Assembly (NCBI GenBank): GCA_029961685.1
Contig: JARWKL010000007.1
Location: 15,881,013-15,945,012 of the forward strand
Direction of reading: 5' to 3'
Origin: Aristolochia californica
Lineage: Eukaryota > Streptophyta > Magnoliopsida > Piperales > Aristolochiaceae
DNA: 64,000 nucleotides
Shown here: positions 1 through 10,984 of the stretch, one piece after another
Layout of the letters: each line of letters begins with the position of its first letter
How positions within the stretch are numbered: the first letter of the stretch is position 1
Notes under the pieces: model-generated
Told to the model about the DNA's origin: nothing
Database searches by the model: none
The model's input: only the letters and a program-made list of their open reading frames with translations
Position numbers and translations under genes: made by a program

Positions 1-277
1 TGCAATCCATAACTCATTTCATACAAAAATATAGCCCGTTACGCATGAAAATCACAATACAATCATCTATGATTGTTAGATCAAATTTTTGAAAATGGGC
101 AAAATAATGACTTGTTAGACTCGTGTAAATATCCTAGCGCACGTTCACTTGAGAATTTAATGAGCGTTTGTTATTCTCTTTAAAAGCTTTGGATCCATAG
201 GTCATTTGAATCTTTAACATGTTTCTAGCATGCATATCCATTTATAAAACATGTGTAGAAAAAATCTCCTTCCTGTA

Positions 278-314
278 AAATTCCAAGCTTAATAGGGTTG
301 GACTAATGGAATTT
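278..314. other. Inverted repeat aaattcc / ggaattt (example copy)
   Basis: Seven-base arms separated by 23 bases at about offset 280-316, in all three types. The loop holds the main type-diagnostic sequence, while the arms and the following ~50 bases are nearly invariant between A and B. Confidence 0.65.
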
Positions 315-634
315 CCCAAACTTGGATAACAAAACTTTTGTGTTCATTTGTGGTTTGTGGATAGATATTTTTTATTTACATTAGTTATTATTTTAAATAT
401 TTTCCACTCATCAACTATAAAATATTTATTTTGTTTTTTATCTTTTTTGCCTTTTTTGTTAACGGGATGAAGGGGGAGCGAAAACTCAAAGTTCTGATTT
501 AAGAAAAAAGTGTACATCTAAAATGGAAATGCACAACGCACAAATGCAGAGAGAGATATTTCCAAAGAGTGTCTGTATGTTTTAGGGATCGTATGCACTT
601 TTTTTGTTTTTATATCTAAGGTTTTGCAATCATC

Positions 635-653
635 GGGAAACGGGGGAGGCGGG
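635..653 (+). other. G-rich island at the end of type A monomers (example copy)
   Basis: Four G runs (3, 5, 2, 3) separated by 1-4 bases, in otherwise AT-rich DNA. The equivalent B and C segments have fewer or shorter runs. It recurs near 1302, 3323, 7367, 8924, 12298, 15666, 19708, 21737, 30480, 33849, 40127, 46188, 53554, 56934, 61638 and 63658, i.e. about once per HOR in regular regions. A two-tetrad quadruplex is possible on this strand; not tested. Confidence 0.6.
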
Positions 654-674
654 CGATTTTTAACTGAGTGTTGA

Positions 675-1341
675 CTTCAAATCCATAATTCATTTCTTAC
701 AAAAATATAGCCAGTTACGCATGACAAATCACTTTACAATCATCTATGATTGTTAGCTCAACTTTATGAATATGGGCAAAATAATGGCTTGTTTGACTCG
801 GGCAAATATCCCACTGCACGTTCACTTGAGAATTTAATGAGTGTTTGTTATTCTTTTTAAAAGCTTTGGATGCATAGGTCATTTGAATCTTTAACATGTT
901 TCTGGCATGCATTTCGATTTTTAAGTAGAAAAAATCACCTTCATGTAAAATTCCACGAAATTAGTTTTGGACTAGTGGAATTTCCCAAACTTGGATAACA
1001 AAACTTTTGTGTTCATTTGTGGTGTGTGAATAGATATTTTTTAGTTACATTAGTTATTATTTTAAATATTTTCCACATATCAACTATAAAAATTTAATTT
1101 TGTTGTCATCCTTTTTGCCTTTTTTGTTTACGGGATGAAGGGGTAGCAAAAACTCAAAGTTCTGATTTAAGAAAAAAGTGTACATCTAAAATGGAAATGC
1201 ACAATGCACAAATGTAGAGAGAGATATTTCCAAAGAGTGTCTGTATGTTTTAGGGATCGTATGCACTCTTTCATTTTTATATCTAAGGTTTTGCAATCGT
1301 CGGGAAACGGGGGAGGTGGGCGATTTTTGACTGAGTGTTCA
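675..1341 (+). repeat. Monomer 2, hybrid B head / A tail
   Basis: B markers run to 'agttttggactagtgg'; A markers start at 'gaatagatatt'. The switch lies between 976 and 1033, inside a block identical in A and B. Short deletion near 920 ('tttttaagtagaaaa'). Confidence 0.88.
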
Positions 1342-2015
1342 CTTCAAATCCATAAGTCATTTCTTAAAAAAATATAGCCCGTTACGCATGACAAATCACT
1401 TTATAATCACCTATGACTGTTAGCTCAACTTTTTGAATATGGGCAAAATAATGGCTTGTTTGACTCGGGCAAATATCCCACCGCACGTTCACTTGAGAAT
1501 TTAATGAGCGTTTGTTATTCTCTTTACGCGCTTTGGATCCATAGGTCATTTGAATCTTTAACATGTTTCTGCCATGCATATCCATTTTTAAAACATGTGT
1601 AGAAAAAATCTCTTTCACGTAAAATTCCAAGATATTAGTTTTGGACTAGTGGAATTTCCCAAACTTGGATAACAAAAATTTTGTGTTCATTTGTTGTGTG
1701 TGAATAAATTTTCTTCATTTACTTTTTTTATTGTTTTAAACTTTTTTGGTACATCAACTTTGGAATTTTCATTTTGCAGTGATCTATTTGCCTTTTTTGT
1801 TGACGGGATGAAGGGAGAGCGAAAAACTCGAAGTTTTGATTTAAGAAAAATGTGTACATCTAAAACGGAAATGCACAATGCACATATGGTGAGAGGGATA
1901 ATTCCAAAGAGTGTTTGTAATTTTTAGGGATTGTAAGCACCTTTTCGTTTTTATATTTCAGGTTTTGCTATCGTCGGAAAAAATGGGTTGTGGAGGATTT
2001 TTAACTGAGTGTTGA
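1342..2015 (+). repeat. Monomer 3, type B
   Basis: Tail variants 'aacaaaaattttgtg' and 'actttggaattttc' are shared with monomer 12 about 6.06 kb (nine monomers) downstream. Confidence 0.92.
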
Positions 2016-2688
2016 ATTGCAATCCATAAGTCATTTAATAAAAAAATATAGCCCGTTACGCATGATAAATAACATTACAATCATCTATGATCAATTATGT
2101 CAGCTTTTTGAAAATGGGCAAAATAATGGCATGTTTGACTCGGGTAAATATCCCACCGCAAGTTCACTTGAGAATTTAATGAGCGTTTGTTATTCAGTTT
2201 AAAAGCTTGTATCCATAGCTCATTTTCATCCTTAACATGTTTCAAACATGCATATCCATTTTTAAAACATGTGTGGACGAAATCTCTTTCTTGCAAAATT
2301 CCAAGCTATTAGGGTTAAACTAGTGGAATTTCCCAAAATTGCTTAACAAAACTTTTGTGTTCATTTGTGTTGGGTGAATAAATTTTCTTTATTTATATTT
2401 TTTATTTTTTTAAATTTTTTCCATACATCAACTATAATATTTTCATTTTTTTGTAAGCTTTTTGCCTTGTTTGTTTTCAGGATGAAGGGAGAGCGAAAAG
2501 TCAAAGTTTTGATTTAAGAAAAAAGTGTAGATCTAAAATGGAAAAGCACAATGCACAATTGTAGGGAGAGATAATTCCAAAGAGTGTCTGTAATTTTTAG
2601 GGATTGTAAGCTCTTTTTAGTTTTTATATCTCAGGTTTTACAATCATTGGGAAAAATTGGTGGCTGTGGATTTTTAACTGAGTGTTGA
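2016..2688 (+). repeat. Monomer 4, type C
   Basis: Full C unit with the perfect-arm palindrome catgttt-c-aaacatg at 2236-2250. Carries 'atgatcaattatgtc' in place of the usual 'atgattaattatgtc'. Confidence 0.92.
2236..2250. other. C-type palindrome catgttt-c-aaacatg (example copy)
   Basis: Seven-base perfect arms with a one-base centre at C offset 221-235, retained in most C monomers. A and B differ here (caagcatgc, tctggcatgc), so the dyad is type-specific. Confidence 0.75.
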
Positions 2689-3363
2689 ATTGCAATCCAT
2701 AACTCATTTCATACAAAAATATAGCCCGTTACGCATGAAAATCACAATACAATCATCTATGATTGTTAGATCAAATTTTTGAAAATGGGCAAAATAATGA
2801 CTTGTTAGACTCGTGTAAATATCCTAGCGCACTTTCACTTGAGAATTTAATGAGCGTTTGTTATTCTCTTTAAAAGCTTTGGATCCATAGGTCATTTGAA
2901 TCTTTAACATGTTTCTAGCATGCATATCCATTTTTAAAACATGTGTAGAAAAAATCTCCTTCCTGTAAAATTCCAAGCTTAATAGGTTTGGACTAATGGA
3001 ATTTCCCAAACTTGGATAACAAAACTTTTGTGTTCATTTGTGGTGTGTGAATAGATATTTTTTATTTACATTAGTTATTATTTTAAATATTTTCCACATA
3101 TCAACTATAAAATATTTATTTTGTTTTTTATCTTTTTTGCCTTTTTTGTTTACGGGATGAAGGGGTAGCGAAAACTCAAAGTTCTGATTTAAGAAAAAAG
3201 TGTACATCTAAAATGGAAATGCACAATGCACAAATGTAGAGAGAGATATTTCCAAAGAGTGTCTGTATGTTTTTGGGATTGTGTGCACTCTTTCATTTTT
3301 ATATCTAAGGTTTTGCAATCGTCGGGAAACGGGGGAGGCGGGCGATTTTTAACTGAGTGTTGA
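2689..3363 (+). repeat. Monomer 5, type A
   Basis: Near-duplicate of monomer 1 through the first 300 bases. The next head (monomer 6) shares 'ccataattcatttc' with monomer 2, so the duplication extends past the monomer boundary. Confidence 0.93.
2749..2766. other. Head dyad, acaatcat-ct-atgattgt (example copy)
   Basis: Eight-base perfect inverted arms around a two-base centre at monomer offset 61-78. Present in most A and B monomers; in C only the inner six-base arms remain (aatcat-ct-atgatt). Confidence 0.75.
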
Positions 3364-4036
3364 CTTCAAATCCATAATTCATTTCTTACAAAAATATAGC
3401 CCATTACGCATGACAAATCACTTTACAATCATCTATGATTGTTAGCTCAACTTTTTGAAAATGGGCAAAATAATGGCCTGTTTGACTAGGGCAAATATCC
3501 CACCGCACGTTCACTTGAGAATTTAATGAGCGTTTGTTATTCTCTTTAAAAGCTTTGGATCCATAGGTCAATTGAATTTTTAACACGTTTCTAGCAGGCA
3601 TATCAATTTTTAAAACATGTGTAGAAAAAATCTCCTTCATGTAAAATTCCAAGATATTAGTTTTGGACTAGTGGAATTTCCCAAACATGGATAACAAAAC
3701 TTTTGTGTTCATTTGTGGTGTGTCAATAAATTTTTTTCATTTAATTTTTTTATTGTTTTAAATTTTTCCGTTCATCAACTATGAAATTTTTATTTTGCTG
3801 TGATCTATTTGCCTTTTTTGTTTACGGGATGAAGGGAGAGCGAAAAACTCGAAGTTTTGATTTAATAAAAATGTGTACATCTAAAACAGAAATGCACAAT
3901 GCACATATGTACAGAGAGACAATTCCAAAGAGTGTCTATAACTTTTAGGGATTGTAAGCACCTTTTCGTTTTTATATCTCAGGTTTTGCAATCGTCGAGA
4001 AAAATGGGTTGCGGAGGATTTTTAACTGAGTGTTGA
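3364..4036 (+). repeat. Monomer 6, type B
   Basis: B throughout, with 'gaaaatggg' rather than the usual B 'gaatatggg', and 'tctagcaggc' at the type marker. Confidence 0.92.
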
Positions 4037-4708
4037 ATTGCAATCCAGAAGTTATTTCATACAAAAATATAGCCCGTTACGCATGATAAATCACATTACA
4101 ATCATCTATGATTAATTATGTCAGCTTTTTGCAAATGGGCAAAATAATGGCATGTTTGACTCGGGTAAATATCCCACCGCTAGTTCACTTGAGAATTTAA
4201 GGAGAGTTTGTTATTCTCTTTGAAAGCTTTGCATCCATAGCTCATTTGCATCTTTAACATGTTTCAAACATGCATATCCATTTTTAAAACATGTGTGGAC
4301 GAAATCTCTTTCTTGCAAAATTCCAGGCGATTATGGTTAAACTAGTGGAATTTCCAAAAATTGGATAACAAAACTTTTGTGTTCATTTGTGTTGGGTGAA
4401 TAAATTTTCTTTATTTATATTTGTTATTTTTTAAAAAATTTTCCATACATCAACTCTAAAATTTTCATTTTGTTGTTAGCTTTTTGCCTTGTTTGTTTTC
4501 GAGATGAAGGAAGAGCGAAAAGTCCGTTTTGATTTAAGAAAAAAGTGTACATCTAAAATGGAAAAACACATTGCACAATTGTAGGGAGAGATAATTCCAA
4601 ACAGTGTCTATAATTTTTAGGGATTGTAATCACTTTTTAGTTTTTATATCTCAGGTTTTGCAGTCGTCGGGAAAAATTGGTGGCTGAGGATTTTTAACTG
4701 AGTGTTGA
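4037..4708 (+). repeat. Monomer 7, type C
   Basis: Regular C unit; 'aggcgattatggttaaac' replaces the usual 'agctattagggttaaac'. Confidence 0.92.
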
Positions 4709-5383
4709 ATTGCAATCCATAAGTCATTTCATACAAAAATATAGCCCGTTACACATGATAAATCACTTTAAAATCATCTATGATTGTTAGATCAAACTTT
4801 TGAAAATGGGAAAAATAATGACTTGTTAGACTAGGGTAAATATCCCACCGCACGTTCACTTGAGAATTTAATGAGCGTTTGTTATTCACTTTAAAAGCTT
4901 TGGATCCATTGGTCATTTGAATCTTTAACATATTTCAAGCATGCACATTCATTTTTAAAACATGTGTAGAAAAAATCTCCTTCATGTAAAATACCAAGAT
5001 TAATAGGGTTGGACTAATGGAATTTACCAAACTTGGATAACAAAACTTTTGAGTTCATTTGTGCTATGTGAATAGATATTTTTTATTCACATTAGTTATT
5101 ATTTTAAATATTTTCCACACATCAACTATAAAATTTTTATTTTGTTGTGATCTTTTTTGCCTTTTTAGTTTACGGGATGAAGGGGGAGCGAAAACTCAAA
5201 GTTCTGATTTAAGAAAAAAGTGTACATTTAAAATCGAAATGCACAATGCACAAATGTAGAGAGAGAGATTTAAAAAGAGTGTCTGTATGTTTTAGGGATC
5301 GTGTGCACTTTTTTGTTTTAATATCTAAGGTTTTGCAATCATCGGGAAATGGGGAAGGTGGGCGATTTTTAGCTGAGTGTTGA
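4709..5383 (+). repeat. Monomer 8, type A
   Basis: Shares 'tttaaaatcgaaatgc', 'gagagagagattt' and 'gttttaatatctaagg' with monomer 11, an adjacent-HOR similarity. Confidence 0.93.
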
Positions 5384-6057
5384 CTTCAAATCCATAAGTC
5401 ATTTCTTACAAAAATATAGTCCGTTAAGCAGGACAAATCACTTTACAACCATCTATTATTCTTAGCTCAACGTTTTGAATATGGGCAAAATAATGGCTTG
5501 TTTGACTCGGGCAAATATCCCACCGCACATTCACTTGAGAATTTAATGAGCGTTTGTTATTCTCTTTAAAAGTTTTGGATCCATAGGTCATTTGAATCAT
5601 TAACATGTTTCTGGCATGCATATCCATTTTTAAAACATGTGTAGAAAAAATTTCCTACAAGTAAAATTCCAAGATATTAGTTTTGGACTAGTGGAAATTC
5701 CCAAACTTGGATAACAAAACTTTTGTGTTCATTTGTGGTGTGTGAATAAATTTTCTTCATTTACTTTTTTTATTGTTTTAAACTTTTTTCGTACATCAAC
5801 TATGAAATTTTCATTTTGCTGTGATCTATTTGCCTTTTTTGTTTACGGGATGAAGGGAGAGGGAAAAAGTTGAAGTTTTGATTTAAGAAAAATGTGTACA
5901 TCTAAAATGGAAATGCGCAATGCACATATGTAGAGAGAGATAATTGCGAAGAGTGTCTTTAATTTTTAAGGATTGCAAGCACCTTTTCGTTTTTATATCT
6001 CAGGTTTTAAAATCATCAGGAAAAATGGGTTGCGGAGGGTTTTCAACTGAGTGTTGA
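5384..6057 (+). repeat. Monomer 9, type B
   Basis: Regular B unit with individual changes 'gttaagcaggac' and 'ctattattctta', the latter breaking the usual head dyad. Confidence 0.92.
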
Positions 6058-6729
6058 ATTGTAATCCATAAGCATTTCATACAAAAAAATACCCCTTACG
6101 CATGATAAATCACATGCCAATCATCTATGATTAATTATGTCAGCTTTTATCAAATGGGCAAAATAATGGCATGTTTGACTCGGGTAAATATCCGACCGCA
6201 AGTTCACTTGAGAATTTAAAGAGCGTTTGTTATTCTCTTTAAAAGCTTTGCTTCCATAGCTCCTTTGCATCTTTAACATGTTTCAAACATGCATATCCAT
6301 TTTTAAAACATGTGTGGACGAAATCTCTTTCTTGCAAAATTCCAAGCTATTAGGGTTAAACTAGTGGAATTTCCCAAAATTGGATAACAACACTTTTGTG
6401 TTCATTTGTGTTGAATGAATAAATTTTCTTTATTTATATTTGTTGTTGTTTTAATTCTTTTCCTTACATCAACTATAAAATTTTCATTTTGTTGTAAGCT
6501 TTTTGCCTTGTTTGGTTTCGGGATGAAGGTAGAGCAAAAAGTCAAATTTTTGATTTAAGAAAAAAGTGTAAATCTGAAATGGAAAAGAACAGTGCACAAT
6601 TTTAGGGAGAGATAATTCCATAGAGTGTCTGTAATTTTTAGGGATTGTAAGCTCTTTTTAGTTTTTATATCTCAGGTTTCGCAATCCTCGGGAAAAATTG
6701 GTGGCAGAGGATTTTTAACTGAGTGTTGA
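6058..6729 (+). repeat. Monomer 10, type C
   Basis: Regular C unit; head shows 'taagcatttcatac' with a one-base loss and 'gttgaatgaataaa' at the mid marker. Confidence 0.92.
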
Positions 6730-7403
6730 TTTGCAATCCATAAGTCATTTCATACAAAAATATAGCCCGTTATGCATGATAAATCACTTTACAATCATCT
6801 ATGATTGTTATATCAAATTTTTGAAAATGGGCAAAATAATGACCTCTTAGACTCGGGTAAATATCCCACCGCACGTTCACTTGAGAATTTAATGAGTATT
6901 TGTTATTCTCTTTAAAAGCTTTGGATCCATAGGTCATTTGAATATTTAACATGTTTCAAGAATGCATATCCATTTTTAAAACATGTGCCGAAAAAATCTC
7001 CTTCATGTAAAATTCCAAGCTTAATAAGGTTGGACTAATAGAATTTCCCAAACTTGGATAACAAAACTTTTGTGTTAATTTTGGTGTGTGTATAGATATT
7101 TTTTATTTACATTAGTTATTATTTTAAATATTTTCCACACATCAACTATAAAATGTTTACTTTGTTGTGATCTTTTTTGCCTTTTTTGTTTACGGGATGA
7201 AGGGGGAGCGAAAACTCAAAGTTCTGATTTAAGAAAAAAGTGTATATTTAAAATCGAAATGCACAATGAAGAAATGTAGAGAGAGAGATTTCAAAAGAGT
7301 GTCTGTATGTTTTAGGGATCGTGTGCACTTTTTCGTTTTAATATCTAAGGTTTTGCAATCATCGGGAAACGGGGGAGGCGGGCGATTTTTAACTGAGTGT
7401 TGA
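6730..7403 (+). repeat. Monomer 11, type A
   Basis: Close relative of monomer 8 (see there). CpG-derived 'gttatgcatg' in the head. Confidence 0.93.
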
Positions 7404-8284
7404 CTTCAAATCCATAAGTCATTTCTTACAAAAATATATCCCGTTACGCATGACAAATCACTTTACAATCATCTATGATTGTTAGCTCAACTTTTTGAAT
7501 ATGGGCAAAATAATGGCTTGTTTGACTCGGGCAAATATCCCACCGCACGTTCATTTGAGAATTTAATGAGCGTTTGTTATTCTCTTTAAAAGCTTTGGAT
7601 CCGTAGGTCATTTGAATCTTTAACATGTTTCTGGCATGCATATCCATTTTTAAAACATGTGTAGAAAAAATCTGCTTCATGTAAAATTCCAAGATATTAG
7701 TTTTGGACTAGTGGAATTTCCCAAACTTGGATAACAAAAATTTTGTGTTCATTTGTCGTGTGTGAATAAATTTTCTTCATTTAGTTTTTTTATGGTTTTA
7801 AACTTTTTCGGTACATCAACTTTGGAATTTTCATTTTGCAGTGATCTATTTGCCTTTTTTGTTTACAGGATGAACGGACAGCGAAAAACTCGAAGTTTTG
7901 ATTTAAGAAAAATGTGTACATCTAAAACGGAAATGCACAATACAAAAATTTTGTGTTCATTTGTGTTGAGTGAATAAATTTTCTTTATTTATATTTGTTA
8001 TTGTTTTAAATTTTTTCCATACATCAACTATAAAAATTTCATTTTGTTGTAAGCTTTTTGCCTTTTTTGTTTTCGGGATGAAGGGAGAGCGAAAAGTTAA
8101 AGTTTTGATTTAAGAAAAAAGTGTACATCTAAAATCAAAAAGCACAATGCACAATTGTAGGGGGAGATAATTCCGAAGAGTGTTTGTAATTTTTAGGGAT
8201 TGTAAGATCTTTTTAGTTTTTATATCTTAGGTTTTGCAATCGTCGGGAAAAATTGGTGGCAGAGGACTATTAACTGAGTGTTGA
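7404..8284 (+). repeat. Monomer 12, composite B|C of 881 bp
   Basis: Type B to about 7940 ('aaatgcacaa'), then C sequence from about C offset 329 ('acaaaaattttgtg...gttgagtgaataaa') to the C end. Relative to a B-C dimer about 465 bp are missing. The junction falls at non-equivalent offsets, so it is an illegitimate join, unlike the other hybrids. Confidence 0.9.
7935..7947 (+). other. Illegitimate B|C deletion junction
   Basis: B offset about 537 meets C offset about 329. The flanks share only about four bases ('acaa'), consistent with microhomology-mediated joining or slippage. Confidence 0.85.
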
Positions 8285-8960
8285 ATTGCAATCCACAAGT
8301 CATTTCATACAAAAATATAGCCCATTACGCTTGATAAATCACTTTACAATCATCTATGATTGTTAGATCAAATTTTTGAAAATGGGCAAAATAATGACTT
8401 GTTAGACTCGGGTAAATATCCCACCACACGTTCACTTGAGAATTTAATGAGCGTTTGTTATTCTCTTTAAAAGCTTTGGATCCATTGGTCATTTGAATCT
8501 TTAACATGTTTCATGAATGCATATCCATTTTTAAAACATGTGTAGAAAAAAAAAGTCCTTCATGTAAAATTCCAAGCTTAATAGGGTTGGACTAATGGAA
8601 TTTCCCAAACTTGGATAACAAAACTTTTGTGTTCATTTGTGGTGTGTGAATAGATATTTTTCATTTACATTAGTTATATTTTAAATATTTTCCGCACATC
8701 AACTATAAAATTTTTATTTTGTTGTGATCTGTTTTGCCTTTTTTGTTTACGGGATGAAGGCGGAGCAAAAACTCAAAGTTCTGATTTAAGAAAAAAGTAT
8801 ACATCTAAAATGGGAATGCATAATGAAAAAATGTAGAGAGAGATATTTCCAAATAGTGTCTCTATGTTTTAGGGATCGTATGCACTTTTTAGTTTTTATA
8901 TCTAAGGTTTTGTAATCGTCGGGAAACGGGGGAGGCGGGCGATTTTTAACTGAGTGTTGA
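8285..8960 (+). repeat. Monomer 13, type A
   Basis: Regular A unit with a run of extra A ('gaaaaaaaaagtcc') near 8548. Confidence 0.93.
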
Positions 8961-9633
8961 CTTCAAATCCATAAGTCATTTCTTACAAAAATATAGCCCG
9001 TTACGCATGACAAATCACTTTACAATCACCTATGATTGTTAGCTCAACGTTTTGAATATGGGCAAAATAATGGCTTGTTTGTCTCAGACAAATATCCCAC
9101 CGCACGTTCACTTGAGAATTTAATGAGCGTTTTTTACTATCTTTAAATGCATTGGATTCATAGGTCATCTGAATCTTTAACATGTTTCTTGCATGCGTAT
9201 CCATTTTTAAAACATGCGTAGAAAAAATCTCCTTCATGTAAAATTCCAAGATATTAGTTTTGGACTAGTGGAATTTCCCAAACTTGGATAACAAAAATTT
9301 TGTGTTCATTTGTGGTGTGTGAATAAATTTTCTTCATTTAATTTTTTTATTGTTTTATACTGCTTCCGTACATCAACTACAAAATTTTCATTTGCCGTGA
9401 TCTATTTGCCTTTTTTGTTTACGGGATGAAGGGAGAGCGAAAAACTCGAAGTTTTGATTTAAGAAAAATGTGTACATCTAAAACGGAAATGCACAATGCA
9501 CATATGTAGAGAGAGATAATTCAAAAGAGTGTCTTTAATTTATAGGGATTGTAAGCACCTTTTCATTTTTATATCTCAGGTTTTGCAATCGTCGGGAAAA
9601 ATGGGTTGCGGAGGATTTTTAACTAAGAGTTGA
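8961..9633 (+). repeat. Monomer 14, type B
   Basis: Regular B unit with a diverged middle ('gttttttactatctttaaatg') and tail 'aactaagagttga'. Confidence 0.92.
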
Positions 9634-10309
9634 ATTGCAATCCGTAAGTCATTTCATACAAAAATATAGCCTGTTATGCATGATAAATCACATTACAATC
9701 ATCTATGATTAATTATGTCAGCTTTTTGCAAATGGGCAAAATAATGGCATGTTTGACTCGGGTAAATATCCCACCGCAAGTTCACTTGAGAATTTAGTGA
9801 GCGTTTGTTATTCTCATTAAAAGCTTTTGCATCCATAGCTCATTTGCATCTTTAACATGTTTCAAACATGCATATCCATTTTTAAAACATGTGTGGATGA
9901 AATCTCTTTCTTGCAAAATTCCAAGCTATTAGGGTTAAACTAGTGGAATTTCCCAAAATTGGATAACAAAACTTTTGTGTTCATTTGTGTTGGGTGAATA
10001 AATTTTCATTATTTATATTTTTTATTGTTTTAAATTTTTTCCATACATCAACTATAAAATTTTCATTTTGTTGTAAGCTTTTTGCCTTGTCTGTTTTCGG
10101 GATGAAGGGAGAGCGAAAAGTCAAAGTTTTGATTTAAAAAAAAAAGTGTACATCAAAAATGGAAAAGCACAGTGCAAAATTGTAGGGAGAGATAATTCCA
10201 AAGTGTGTCTGTAATTTTTAGGGATTGTAAGCTCTTTTTAGTTATTATATATCAGGTTTTGCAATCGTCGGGAAAAATTGGTGGCATAGGATTTTTAACT
10301 AAGTGTCGA
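9634..10309 (+). repeat. Monomer 15, type C
   Basis: Private variants 'gaatttagtgagcg', 'ctcattaaaagc', 'aaattttcattattta', 'ccttgtctgttttc' and 'catcaaaaatgg' recur in monomer 17. Confidence 0.93.
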
Positions 10310-10984
10310 ATTGCAATCCATAAGTGATTTCATACAAAAATATAGCCCGTTACGCATGATAAATCACTTTACAATCATCTATGAATTTTAGATCAAATTC
10401 TTGAAAATGGGCAAAATAATGACATGTTAGACTCGGTTAAATATCCCTCCGCATGTTCACTTGGGAATTTAATGAGCGTTTGTTATTCTCTTTAAAAGCT
10501 TTGGATCCATAGGTCATTTGAATCTTTAACATGTTTCAAGCATGCATATCCATTTTTAAAACATGTGTAGAAAAAATCTCCTTCATGTAATATTCCAAGC
10601 TTAATAGGGTTGGACTAATGGAATTTCCCAAACTTGGATAACAAAACTTTTGTGTTCATTTGTGGTGTGTGAATAGATATTTTTTATTTACATTAGTTAT
10701 TATATTAAATATTTTCCACACATCAACTATAAAATTTTTATTTTTTTGTGATATTTTTTTCCTTTTTTGTTTACGGGATGAAAGGGGAGTGAAGACGCAA
10801 AGTTCTGATATAAAAAAATAGTGTACGTCTAAAATGAAAATACACAATTCACAAATGTAGAGAGAGATATTTCCAAAGAGTGTCTATATGTTTTAGGGAT
10901 CGTATGCACTCTTTCGTTTTTATATCTAAGGTTTTGGAATCGTTGGGAAACGGGGGAGGTGGGCGATTTTTAACTGAGTGTTGA
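10310..10984 (+). repeat. Monomer 16, type A followed directly by C
   Basis: A to its G-rich end, but the next head is 'attgcaatcc' of C, so no B follows. The exchange must lie within the shared end block just before 10985. Confidence 0.92.

Larger units (their letters stand above)
1..674 (+). repeat. Monomer 1, type A (cut at window start)
   Basis: Lacks only the first two bases of the unit. Shares the private variants 'gaaaatcacaatac', 'actcgtgtaaat' and 'cctagcgcac' with monomer 5, 2.69 kb downstream. Confidence 0.92.

Noticed and set aside
410..430. TATA-like 'actataaaat' and AATAAA in 'gaataaatttt' as promoter and poly(A) signals
   Set aside because: Expected by chance in AT-rich DNA. 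A and C have the TATA-like string, B and C have AATAAA, and nothing shows transcription.
635..653. Canonical CENP-B box
   Set aside because: Spacing is one base too long and an essential first t is a; no copy seen in the window has the exact spacing.
1691..1927. Plus-strand frames of 60-90 codons rich in F, L and C, resembling small membrane proteins
   Set aside because: They recur once per monomer in the T-rich segment, and the hydrophobic look comes from T-rich codons. Many copies are interrupted.
2326..2340. Telomere-like 'attagggttaaac' in C monomers
   Set aside because: A single copy of ttaggg per C monomer with no tandem telomere repeats; chance similarity or at most a degenerate relic.
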